In this document: one piece after another, positions 56,641-64,000 of the stretch
Layout: every line of letters begins with the position of its first letter
Numbering within the stretch: position 1 is the stretch's first letter
Source of the DNA: Planctomicrobium piriforme
GTDB taxonomy: Bacteria; Planctomycetota; Planctomycetia; Planctomycetales; Planctomycetaceae
Assembly: GCF_900113665.1 (NCBI RefSeq)
Contig: NZ_FOQD01000001.1
Coordinates: 558,001 to 622,000 of the forward strand
Reading direction: 5' to 3'
DNA: 64,000 nucleotides
Program-made: the position numbers and the translations under genes
The notes under the pieces: generated by a model
What the model was told of the DNA's origin: nothing
The model's database searches: none
What the model saw: the letters and a program-made list of their open reading frames with translations, nothing else

Positions 56641-58743
56641 ATGAGACTGACGCTTCGCACTATTCTGGCTTACCTCGATGACTTGCTCGAGCCTTCGCAG
56701 GCACGCGAAATCGGCGAGAAGATTGCCGAGGGGAAAGAGGCGTCGGCTCTGGTCTCCCGCATTCGCGACGTGACCCGCCGGCGTCGGATTGGTGCTCCCG
56801 AACTGACGGGGCCTGGCTCGGGGCCAGACCCCAACCTGGTCTCCGATTATCTGGAGAACCTGCTCGCGCCGAACCAGGTCGTCGAACTGGAACGGCTCTG
56901 CCAGACCTCGGATGTGCATCTGGCGGAGGTGGCGGCGTGCCACAAGATCCTGACGCTGGTGCTGGGCCAGCCCATCGATGTCTCGGACGAGATCCGGGAA
57001 CGGATGGCCGCGCTCGGTTCCGCCAAGCAGTCTGAACAGGCTGCTGCCGCGGTACTCCCCGCGATGACGGAAGGGATGGGAGTGACTCCCTCGTCTACGA
57101 TGGAAACCGGCCTGCCGGACTATCTGACGAGCCGTTCCTTCTCGCAGCGTTACAGCACGATTGCGCTCGTGCTGCTGGTGGCGGCGGTGTGGATGGGCCT
57201 GGTACTGACTGACAAATCACTTTGGACTCGCCCTGAATCGACTGGCGAACTGCCGATGGCGGTGAAAGAACCTGTCTCAGGCGAGATCGCCGCCGTGCTG
57301 CCCGCGGTTCCGGTCGCCCCTGTCGCACCAGCGGACGCTCTGCCAGCCATCGCGGCAACTGCACCGGGCGCTGCTCCTCAGGAACCGGGGTCAGTCGCGG
57401 CGATGCCGACGCCGATGCCTCCAGTTCCGGCTGGCCCGATTGGTCAGGCTCCGCTGCCGGTCCCGATGGAACCGATGCCGCCTGCCGTGGCGACCGTGAT
57501 GCCGATGCCGGTCACTCCTCCGGCTCCTCCCGTGCCCGGGATCAATCTGATGGCTCCTCCGATGACGGTTCCCGTCGACCCTGTGTTGCCGCTGACGCAG
57601 CCGGAGAAGTCGATGGTGTATTCGTCAGGCGACGAACTGGTCATCAAGAAAATGGCCGCTCAGCCAAGCTGGATGCTCGCTGACCGCGATCTGCCGGTGC
57701 AGGTGGAGGACGAAATCGCTTCGCCCGCCCCGTTCCGGAACAGCTATCGCCTGGGCGACGCACTCACCGTGTCACTGGAACCTGGCACGCGAGTCCAACG
57801 CCTGCCGCGGACTGACAAGTCGGAACTGGGTCTGTTGCTCAATCGCGGACAACTCAATCTCGTTCGGTCCTTCGAATCGAAAACTCCGGTCGGCGTTCGT
57901 CTGAAAGTTCTGGGACGAGACTGGACAATCACATTGCTCGAACCCGGCACGCGGTGTGGAGTTGAACTGTCTCCCCCGACGCCGAACGGCCCGCCGGCTG
58001 ACATGGCTGAAATGGCGGTCGGCGGCGGGATTGTGGTGGCTGCCGGCCGGATCTCGGTGGCCAATGGCAATCAACCCGCCGTCGAGATTGGCGTAAACGA
58101 CGGCTACGCCCGCTGGCCTTCGGAAGGGACGGCCCTGGTGATGCGCGTCGATCTTACCGTTCCCACCTGGGCTTTGCCGGATGGTCCGCTGGTCACCCCT
58201 GCCGCGCGTCAGCTATCGAGAATGTTCCATAAGGAGTTCATGGCCGATCGCACGGTCGTGCAGAGCATTGGACCTGTCGTGAAAGACCGTCGAGCCGGAG
58301 TTTCGGATCTTGCGGTGAAGACGCTGGCGCTGATCGATCAATGGAGCCTGCTGGTGCCCGCACTGAAGGGGGATCATCAGGAATCGCGGTTGTCGGCCAT
58401 TCAGGGGCTGCGGATCTGGCTCGCGGAGAACCCCGCCCATGAAGTGGAACTGAAAGAGGAACTGGGACGGACCTTTCCGGCGGACGATGTGGAGCCGATC
58501 ACGCGGCTGCTCTGGGGCTTCACTGTCGATGACGCCAAGAGCGTCGACATTTCCCGCCGACTGCTCGACTGGATGAAAGATGACGAGATCGCCATCCGCG
58601 AACTCGCGTTCTATTACGTCTCGAAACTGACCGGTCGCACTTACGACTACCTGCCGATGTCCCCCGCCCCGGAACGCCGGGCCGCCGTGCAGCGCTGGGA
58701 AGATTATCTGAAGCGCAGCGGGGGGACGTTGCTGCCAGATTGA
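56641..58743 (+). CDS. Membrane-anchored protein with Pro-rich linker, unknown function
   Basis: This 700-residue protein has a cytoplasmic helical N-terminus (MRLTLRTILAYLDDLLEPSQ and related helices, about 1-165), one membrane helix at about 171-189 (STIALVLLVAAVWMGLVL), a long Pro/Ala/Met-rich linker (about 215-330) and a large periplasmic domain (about 340-700). The N-terminal part looks like two similar helical units (ILAYLDDLLEPSQAREI, VSDYLENLLAPNQVVEL). Layout is like transmembrane anti-sigma or adaptor proteins, but no zinc motif is seen. Function unknown. Confidence 0.72.
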   Translation: MRLTLRTILAYLDDLLEPSQAREIGEKIAEGKEASALVSRIRDVTRRRRIGAPELTGPGSGPDPNLVSDYLENLLAPNQVVELERLCQTSDVHLAEVAACHKILTLVLGQPIDVSDEIRERMAALGSAKQSEQAAAAVLPAMTEGMGVTPSSTMETGLPDYLTSRSFSQRYSTIALVLLVAAVWMGLVLTDKSLWTRPESTGELPMAVKEPVSGEIAAVLPAVPVAPVAPADALPAIAATAPGAAPQEPGSVAAMPTPMPPVPAGPIGQAPLPVPMEPMPPAVATVMPMPVTPPAPPVPGINLMAPPMTVPVDPVLPLTQPEKSMVYSSGDELVIKKMAAQPSWMLADRDLPVQVEDEIASPAPFRNSYRLGDALTVSLEPGTRVQRLPRTDKSELGLLLNRGQLNLVRSFESKTPVGVRLKVLGRDWTITLLEPGTRCGVELSPPTPNGPPADMAEMAVGGGIVVAAGRISVANGNQPAVEIGVNDGYARWPSEGTALVMRVDLTVPTWALPDGPLVTPAARQLSRMFHKEFMADRTVVQSIGPVVKDRRAGVSDLAVKTLALIDQWSLLVPALKGDHQESRLSAIQGLRIWLAENPAHEVELKEELGRTFPADDVEPITRLLWGFTVDDAKSVDISRRLLDWMKDDEIAIRELAFYYVSKLTGRTYDYLPMSPAPERRAAVQRWEDYLKRSGGTLLPD

Positions 58744-58895
58744 GATGTCAAAATTCCAAATCTCAAGCAGCAAATCACAAACAAATTTCAAATTCAAAAT
58801 TCCAATGTCAGAAACAAGAGACGCCCTTTGATCATTGGAATTTTGAATTTGTTTGGAACTTGGGATTTGGAACTTGGGATTTGTCCCTCCAAACG
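58744..58895. repeat. Dispersed repeat family C, inverted pair
   Basis: AAATTCCAAATCTCAAGCAG and related text is followed by its inverse (TTGGAATTTTGAATTTGTTT), so the segment could form a long AT-rich hairpin. It directly follows the 700-residue gene's stop. Confidence 0.75.
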
Positions 58896-59214
58896 GGTTC
58901 AAAAAAGTACCCGCAAACCATCCCCTGCGACCGGCAGAATCAGCGGTTGTCGGATTAAATCGGAGGATTGAGAAAACGCGCACAATTCTTGCATCACAGT
59001 TGACCAGTTGCCTGAACGCGAGAGCGGCGAAATCTGCCGAAATCGATCAAGGCGGCTGTTTCCATGACGGCAATGTACCGATCTGGTGAGTGATTCTTGT
59101 CGACGGCTCGCGGTGCTCACGCGGACCTGTTCGATCACTGCGTCGTTGCCAGATGCTTCACGGACGGAAGCGAAACTGTCATTCCCGATTTCGTGTCCCG
59201 ACGTGAATTGAGCC
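58744..59214. other. Intergenic spacer with family C repeat
   Basis: This 471-bp spacer contains a family C-type inverted pair at 58744-58895 and no convincing gene. Confidence 0.55.
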
Positions 59215-60315
59215 ATGCGGCTTTCGGTCATCTTCTGCCTGCGAGTCCTGATCTTCTCCCTGCTGGCGTGGCCTGTCCTCGCCGAAGGGACCGACTCCGT
59301 CGTCGAATCGCAACAGCCGTCGCAGTTGGCGGTTCTGAATGCCGACTCGCTGTCGCTTGAGTTGCCTCCCCCGCTGCCGGAAGCGAAAACCGAGTTCATC
59401 TCGCATCCCATTCCCGAGTCGGCAGTCGAAACGCTGCCGCCGGTTGAATCCCAGCCTTGTACCGGGACGTACTGGATTGTCAGCAGCCGCCAGTCAGTGC
59501 AGACGATTCATGAAGCCTGCCGCGGACCCTGGGGCTTGAACGTCTACCAGCGCCTGCCTGATGGTCAGCTCGTCTGCAGCGATATGCCGTCGCTCGCCAG
59601 CCAGATCGATCCGACGCTGCCCGTTTGCATTTTTGTCCATGGCAGCTTTGTACAATGGGAAAGTCAGTGCCGTGAGGCGCACGCGCTCTATCAGCGCATG
59701 GCCGCCTGCTACGCCGGCAAACTGCAGATGATTTTCTTCACCTGGCCCAGCGACGGCCCTTACACGCACTGCTTCCATATCGACGTCGCAATTCGCGGTC
59801 GACGGGCGGACTTCAACGGCTTCCATCTAGGCTATCTGCTGTCCCAACTTCCGCCGACCAGTCCGGTGACGATGATCGGTCACAGCCATGGCGCCCGGCT
59901 GATTCTCGCCACGATGCAGCTGGCCGGCGGCGGTTCAATTGAAGGGCACTACTTCCCCTATTCGATGGGCGCTGGCCGTCGCTATCGGGCGGTCCTCGCG
60001 GCAGGGGCGATGGATCACAACTGGTTGAACCCCGGCCAGCCGTATGCCTGTGCTCTCAATCCGCTCGAATGCCTGATGAATCTCCGGAACCGGCAAGACC
60101 TCCCGTTGTCGGTCTATCCGCTGTCGCGTCCGTTCGCACATCGGGCCGTCGCTCGCTCCGGCTTCACGCGTCACGACATCAACGCCATCGGCCCCAATGC
60201 GGCCAAGCTGCGGGATGTCGATGTCACCCCCTGGGTCGGCCATGCTCATCTGTGGCCCGAGTACTACCGGCAGCCCGCCATTCTGGCGACGATCATGCCG
60301 TATCTGTACTACTGA
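59215..60315 (+). CDS. Exported alpha/beta-hydrolase-fold protein
   Basis: This 366-residue protein has a signal peptide (about 1-23; VLIFSLLAWPVLA). After a Pro/Glu-rich linker comes an alpha/beta hydrolase core: LPVCIFVHGSFVQWESQC (oxyanion region), KLQMIFFTWPSDGP, and the nucleophile elbow MIGHSHGARLILATMQL. Gly-His-Ser-His-Gly is the lipase/esterase type, with Ser as nucleophile. His in WVGHAHLWPEYY may be the catalytic His. The substrate is unknown; DUF900-like proteins share this layout. Confidence 0.85.
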   Translation: MRLSVIFCLRVLIFSLLAWPVLAEGTDSVVESQQPSQLAVLNADSLSLELPPPLPEAKTEFISHPIPESAVETLPPVESQPCTGTYWIVSSRQSVQTIHEACRGPWGLNVYQRLPDGQLVCSDMPSLASQIDPTLPVCIFVHGSFVQWESQCREAHALYQRMAACYAGKLQMIFFTWPSDGPYTHCFHIDVAIRGRRADFNGFHLGYLLSQLPPTSPVTMIGHSHGARLILATMQLAGGGSIEGHYFPYSMGAGRRYRAVLAAGAMDHNWLNPGQPYACALNPLECLMNLRNRQDLPLSVYPLSRPFAHRAVARSGFTRHDINAIGPNAAKLRDVDVTPWVGHAHLWPEYYRQPAILATIMPYLYY

Positions 60316-60346
60316 AGTTCTCAGTCGTCAGTGGTCAGTTTTCAGT
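60316..60346. repeat. Dispersed repeat family E, copy 2
   Basis: AGTTCTCAGTCGTCAGTGGT then CAGTTTTCAGTC, immediately after the hydrolase stop. Confidence 0.6.
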
Positions 60347-60394
60347 CAGAGCGACTGGACCTCTCGGCTCGGCGAATTGCAGGTTCTCAATCCC

Positions 60395-60435
60395 CAAAAA
60401 AAGCAAAGCACCCTTTCCGGTTGGAAAGGGTGCTT
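60395..60435 (-). terminator. Rho-independent terminator of rplU
   Basis: On the minus strand GCACCCTTTCC and GGAAAGGGTGC form an 11-bp stem followed by a T-rich tract (TTTGCTTTTTTT). Confidence 0.92.
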
Positions 60436-60463
60436 GCGTTTGATCGTGTTCAATCGGCAGGCA

Positions 60464-60826
60464 TCAGGCCGATGTTGCTTCCGACTTCTTCTCGACGATT
60501 TCGAGGTTCGGAACATTGATGGCGGTGATTTTCACGCCGGTGTATTTCTGGCGATGGCCGGTGTGCCGACGTGAGTTTTTGCGACGGCGGAACTTCTGGA
60601 CTTCCAGCTTCGGTCCCTTGACCACGGCTTCGACCACTTCAGCGACGACGGTCGCACCCTCGAGGCCCGGATTGCCGAGCTTGCTGGCGCCGCCGCCGTT
60701 GGCGAGCAGCACGCTGTCAAAGGTGATCTTGGAACCGACTTCGGCTCCTTCGCGGTAGTCGATCGTGAGCACCTGGCCCGGTTCGACCCGCAGTTGGTGG
60801 CCGCTCTCTTCAATGATGGCGAACAT
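60464..60826 (-). CDS. rplU: Ribosomal protein L21
   Basis: This 120-residue large-subunit protein matches L21: start MFAIIEESGHQLRVEPGQVL, then KITFDSVLLANGGGASKLG, the basic KFRRRKNSRRHTGHRQKYT and the C-terminal TAINVPNLE. L21 binds 23S rRNA. In most bacteria rpmA (L27) follows directly, but here a terminator and a convergent hydrolase gene follow instead, so rpmA must lie elsewhere. Confidence 0.96.
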   Translation of the reverse strand: MFAIIEESGHQLRVEPGQVLTIDYREGAEVGSKITFDSVLLANGGGASKLGNPGLEGATVVAEVVEAVVKGPKLEVQKFRRRKNSRRHTGHRQKYTGVKITAINVPNLEIVEKKSEATSA

Positions 60827-61186
60827 GGTTCATTCACTCGCAATGGAAAACGTCTTCAAGAAGCCCGGCGGCCCAACCGCCCAAGGCAGGCTGCACACGA
60901 TGAGCTCGTCTGCCGCCGTTTTTCACCGGTCGCACATCCAGGTGCCCCCCGGCGGGGAATCGAACAAGATAGAAAGTCATGCGTGAAATTGCGAGACCGC
61001 TGACGCTCAAAATTTTGCAGCCGGAATTGCGGGTCTGATCCGGTTTGGCATTGGATTCGTCACCGGAAACCGGTTTGACACGACCCCGACTACTGGTAAA
61101 ACAGGTAAAGTGAAGGCAGATCATCAGGACGCCCCAGTCAGGACGGCACCCAACATTCCGGATGTTCCCTACGAGGCTCGCGAGTC
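60827..61186. other. Divergent spacer between rplU and the Cys-rich protein gene
   Basis: This 360-bp spacer should hold both promoters. A good -35 (TTGACA, 61075-61080) is followed after 16 bp by a weak TAAAAC. Text at 60941-60965 resembles a tRNA 3' end but does not fold. Confidence 0.45.
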
Positions 61187-62143
61187 ATGCAACGAATGCA
61201 GTGCCGTAACTTACTGTCGTGTTTGTCTTTGGTGTTTTTTGGACTGACTGGATCTCCTTCCGCACACGCCCAGGGGATCTGGCCGTGGAACTGGTATCGG
61301 GGGTACGCGTACGGAGCCCCGGTCTACGCGCCAGGCGGCTTCGCTTCCTACCCAGCGGCCGTAACGACCACGTCGTTCTACGGGCCGAGCGTTTATCCCG
61401 CCTTTTCTTCGCCGGTCGGCTGCAACACCTGTGGCACACCGTCTCCCTGCTCGTCATGCAACCCGTGCGGAACCCAGGCTTGCGGGAGTTGTTCCCCCTG
61501 CGGAACAGGCGATTGTGCGTCTGGGAACTGTCCCAATGGGAATTGTGCCAATGGAAACTGCGGTGCTGGTTATGCTCCGCCGATCACCAACGGGCCGACT
61601 CCCGACCCCACGCCAAACCCGCCTGCTGCGAATCCTCCTGTGAATCGCCGCGAGCCGCCGCTCGACGAGTTCACTCCGGTTCGCCCGCGCGAAAATGACG
61701 CCCGGCCCAACATGCCGAACTCGACAATCCCCTCTGGCAATGCACCGCCGACGTATGCCCCGGCGATGCCCAATTCGAATTCAATTCCCGACGCTCGTTC
61801 CTCTTCGCCCAGCATTCCTGAAATTCTGCCGGAGACGACCACCAGTCCTCCGGTTCCGAATCGCACTTTTCAGGATCCGAACGACGAGTTCCGTGCCCCG
61901 ACAGAAGGGCGTCGCCCAGCCCCGATGGAGCCGACGAACTCGCCTGAAGTTCTCCCGCTGGGAACAGGACTGGACGCACCCAAGCCGCTGGAGATTGAAC
62001 CATCCGATCTCACTGCCAGCGTCACCGTCCCGCGTCAACGGGTGCTGGCTGAAACCCGCTATCGGATTCCTTCAGTCGCCCGCATGACTGTGTCGCCCCG
62101 TCCGATGGACGACACGTCCCCGGCCGTTCTCGCTCGCAACTGA
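61187..62143 (+). CDS. Exported Cys/Pro-rich protein
   Basis: This 318-residue protein has a signal peptide (about 1-29; LSCLSLVFFGLTGSPSAHA). The mature part starts with Tyr/Gly/Pro text, then a Cys cluster of about 16 residues in short repeats (CNTCGTPSPCSSCNPCGTQA, GNCPNGNCANGNCGAG), then a long Pro-rich disordered tail. It resembles the CPPQG lipoprotein at 50044. The Cys repeats suggest disulfide-linked extracellular material; function is unknown. A terminator follows. Confidence 0.78.
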   Translation: MQRMQCRNLLSCLSLVFFGLTGSPSAHAQGIWPWNWYRGYAYGAPVYAPGGFASYPAAVTTTSFYGPSVYPAFSSPVGCNTCGTPSPCSSCNPCGTQACGSCSPCGTGDCASGNCPNGNCANGNCGAGYAPPITNGPTPDPTPNPPAANPPVNRREPPLDEFTPVRPRENDARPNMPNSTIPSGNAPPTYAPAMPNSNSIPDARSSSPSIPEILPETTTSPPVPNRTFQDPNDEFRAPTEGRRPAPMEPTNSPEVLPLGTGLDAPKPLEIEPSDLTASVTVPRQRVLAETRYRIPSVARMTVSPRPMDDTSPAVLARN

Positions 62144-62174
62144 TCGATCTGGTCGGACTGAAATAGCGAAATGA

Positions 62175-62209
62175 CAAGTGCCCGGCGACATCTCGACGGG
62201 CACTTTTTT
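62175..62209 (+). terminator. Rho-independent terminator
   Basis: AAGTGCCCG and CGGGCACTT pair across a 12-nt loop and are followed by TTTTG, about 30 bp after the Cys-rich gene stop. Confidence 0.9.
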
Positions 62210-62245
62210 GTTTGGGTCGTTTCGAAAATAGAGACAGTGCGTCGC

Positions 62246-63121
62246 TTATAATGCTTCGCCCAGCGTCGGCTGTTCGAACGTGAAACCGTGGTCTTGTGCG
62301 ACCTTGGGGATCACTCGAGTGCTTGCCAGCAGCAGTTCATCGGCCATCTCGCCCAAGGCGAGTTTCGCAACGAAGGCAGGCACTGGTAATGCTGCCGGGC
62401 GGTTCAGCTTCTTGGCCAGCGTCTGTGTGAATTCGCGGTTGGTCACCGGGTCCGGCGACACCCCGTTCACCGGGCCGACGATCGATTCGTTCTCGATGCA
62501 GAACTTGTAGAGCCGTGCGATGTCGTTGCCGCTGATCCAGCTCCAGTATTGAGCGCCGCCTCCCAGCGCTCCCCCCAGGCCGAGCTTGAACGGCATGAGC
62601 ATCGACTTGAGCGCTCCGCCGTCTCGACCCAGCACAATGCCGGTGCGGACATGAACGACTCGGGTCAGCGCCCGGGCAGGGTCAGCGGCATGTTCCCAGT
62701 CCTGGCAGACTTCACTGAGAAACCCGAAGCCTGGCGGGCTGCTTTCCGTGAGCACCGTATCAGCCCGGTTCCCGTAATAGCCTGTGGCCGAGGCCACGAT
62801 GAAGCATTTGGGGGGCGTTTCCATGCGGGTAATGGCTTCCGCCAGCACGGCGGTGGAGGAGATGCGGCTGTCGTAGATCTCGTCTTTTTTATGCTCGGTC
62901 CAGCGGAGTCCGGCGATGTTCTCGCCTGCCAGATGCACCAGAGCTTCGCAGCCGTCGAGGATGCTGAGGGTCAGCCGGCGTCCGCCGGTATCCCAGTAGC
63001 GTTCCTTGTCGCTTGTCACGTCGCCTCGGACGAGCCGAATCACCTGATGCCCGGCCGCTTCGAGCAGCGGCACCAGCCGTCGCCCGATCATTCCCGTCGA
63101 ACCCGTGACAAACACATTCAT
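62246..63121 (-). CDS. TIGR01777-family NAD-dependent epimerase/dehydratase
   Basis: This 291-residue SDR-type protein starts MNVFVTGSTGMIGRRLVPLL (GxxGxxG nucleotide motif), then ALVHLAGENIAGLRWTEHKK, the family signature, VASATGYYGNRADTVLTESS, and a C-terminal DUF1731-like segment (PVPAFVAKLALGEMADELLL). Related to E. coli YfcH; the substrate is unknown. Its usual role as a cell-division or redox-linked accessory protein is not established here. It is a single gene. Confidence 0.92.
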   Translation of the reverse strand: MNVFVTGSTGMIGRRLVPLLEAAGHQVIRLVRGDVTSDKERYWDTGGRRLTLSILDGCEALVHLAGENIAGLRWTEHKKDEIYDSRISSTAVLAEAITRMETPPKCFIVASATGYYGNRADTVLTESSPPGFGFLSEVCQDWEHAADPARALTRVVHVRTGIVLGRDGGALKSMLMPFKLGLGGALGGGAQYWSWISGNDIARLYKFCIENESIVGPVNGVSPDPVTNREFTQTLAKKLNRPAALPVPAFVAKLALGEMADELLLASTRVIPKVAQDHGFTFEQPTLGEAL

Positions 63122-63384
63122 TCGTAATTGTTCCTGCCCGTCTCTGGTCCGGTTGATTCCGGAAGCATTTCAATGCCGTTGCAGCCCCGTTATCGCGAAA
63201 CCGCAGTGTACAGGCGGGCAGAAACACTTGACCAGACCGGGATGGCGGAACACTGCCGAGAAAGCGGATTCGGAGACAGCGATCGCTTTCCGGCGAAGCG
63301 ACGTCGATCCAAGATTTCCGCCAGGGCCGAGCGTCAGTTAACTCCAAGTCGTTCATTCGCCTGCACCCGGTAGAGTAAGCTGCT

Positions 63385-64000
63385 CTAGCGGGATTGCGGG
63401 CGGATTGTGGGCCAGAACTGGTTGTCGGCCCCCTGCCCTGCGGAGGTGGCGGGAGTCGAGTTGGCGGCGTTCTGGGTCGATCGGGTGCGGTATTCCGGAG
63501 GAATCGTCATGCCGCTGTTGGGCTGCTGCTGGGCTCGTCCGTTTTGTGAGGACTGCTGCGGAGCACCCTGCTGCTGATACTGCGGCTGACCGGGCTGCGG
63601 GAAGGACGACTGCTGGAAGTTCTGTTGCGGAAAATTCTGCTGGGGGAAGCCCTGCTGCTGCATCCCCTGAGCCTGTCCCCGCTGGTTCTGGCCTTGAGGA
63701 TATTGCCCCTGGGATGCTTGGCCCTGCTGGGGCTGACCCTGCTGAGAGGGATCCCAGGCGACTGCCGGATTGCCGGGGTTGGCCCGTTCCGCATCGATGA
63801 CCGATTGATCCGGCACGGCCTGTTGAGGGTACGGCCAGGCCGGCGGATGGAGATCGCCGGGCTGCGCGGGGGGATTCGGCGTGTAGGTCACTCCCTGGGC
63901 GGTGGGGTACGAATACTGCGAGCCTGCGGAGGGAGAGAGGGGTGAGTTCACCGGACCCTGTCCCCAGATCTGCTGCACGGCCATGTTCTGTTCCTGGCCG
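63385..64000 (-). CDS. Gln/Pro-rich exported or surface protein, partial
   Basis: At least 199 residues are visible, rich in Gln, Pro and Gly with short repeats (QQGQASQGQYPQGQNQRGQA, QQNFPQQNFQQSSFPQ). The first Met at 63984 is not followed by a signal peptide, and the reading frame stays open upstream to the window edge (GQEQN), so the gene probably begins beyond 64000 and is cut here. Low-complexity composition suggests a disordered, exported or surface role. It ends IRPQSR before the gap upstream of the epimerase gene. Confidence 0.6.
   Translation of the reverse strand, partial: GQEQNMAVQQIWGQGPVNSPLSPSAGSQYSYPTAQGVTYTPNPPAQPGDLHPPAWPYPQQAVPDQSVIDAERANPGNPAVAWDPSQQGQPQQGQASQGQYPQGQNQRGQAQGMQQQGFPQQNFPQQNFQQSSFPQPGQPQYQQQGAPQQSSQNGRAQQQPNSGMTIPPEYRTRSTQNAANSTPATSAGQGADNQFWPTIRPQSR

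Noticed and set aside
60941..60965. Sequence resembling a tRNA T-arm and 3' acceptor end on the minus strand
   Set aside because: The 5' side of the T-stem and the rest of the cloverleaf are missing, so it does not fold as a tRNA. I see no attachment-site partner in the window.

Overview
The window looks like a chromosomal segment of a planctomycete (Planctomycetota). The evidence is a DUF1559 prepilin-like protein, tandem DUF1080 domains, PQQ-type beta-propellers, DUF4198/Kelch, DUF3386 and Leu-rich-repeat lipoproteins, many exported Pro/Cys-rich proteins, sparse operons on both strands, and families of near-identical intergenic repeats. GC is about 58-62% in most genes. A few short genes of unknown function are clearly AT-richer (about 42-48% GC by hand count). 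All family assignments come from reading motifs by eye; no database search was run.

Layout. 1-5.3 kb: tRNA-Leu(UAA), small membrane proteins, a cytochrome c, an orphan PhoR-type histidine kinase, a TMTC-like membrane protein and an AroH chorismate mutase. 5.5-12.7 kb: GDP-mannose dehydratase, a low-GC pair including a possible PD-(D/E)XK nuclease, a lipoyl/octanoyl transferase, thymidylate kinase, a STAS protein overlapping mtaB, and a Leu-rich-repeat lipoprotein. 12.8-22.6 kb: a DUF2262-like gene bracketed by a 79-bp direct repeat, a 1164-residue protein resembling PPi-type PEP carboxykinase, a chorismate-lyase-like protein, an RpfG-type HD-GYP regulator and a glycosyltransferase. 22.7-33.5 kb: miaA, a large TPR protein, a zinc-ribbon membrane protein, a possible small RNA or leader ahead of an ArsR regulator, a tandem DUF1080 lipoprotein, nadD, a transglutaminase-like protein and an SBF-family transporter. 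33.7-38.0 kb: a promoter with a 7-1-7 Fur-type palindrome, then four co-directional genes for exported proteins and a strong terminator. 38-50 kb: PQQ propellers, two sigma factors, an unusual 1.2-kb spacer, thioredoxin, an M29 aminopeptidase and a sugar isomerase. 50-64 kb: RNase R, an ankyrin lipoprotein, a GGDEF plus degenerate HD-GYP protein, a membrane-anchored protein of unknown function, an alpha/beta hydrolase, rplU without rpmA, a Cys-rich exported protein, a TIGR01777 epimerase and a Gln-rich protein cut by the window end.

Most interesting items: (i) the Fur-box operon of exported proteins at 33.7-38.0 kb, a possible uncharacterised metal-responsive surface or periplasmic system; (ii) the two-gene low-GC nuclease-like module at 6.66-7.83 kb; (iii) the promoter-to-terminator interval at 27.3-27.57 kb; (iv) at least six dispersed repeat families, some of which supply the C-terminal codons of neighbouring genes.
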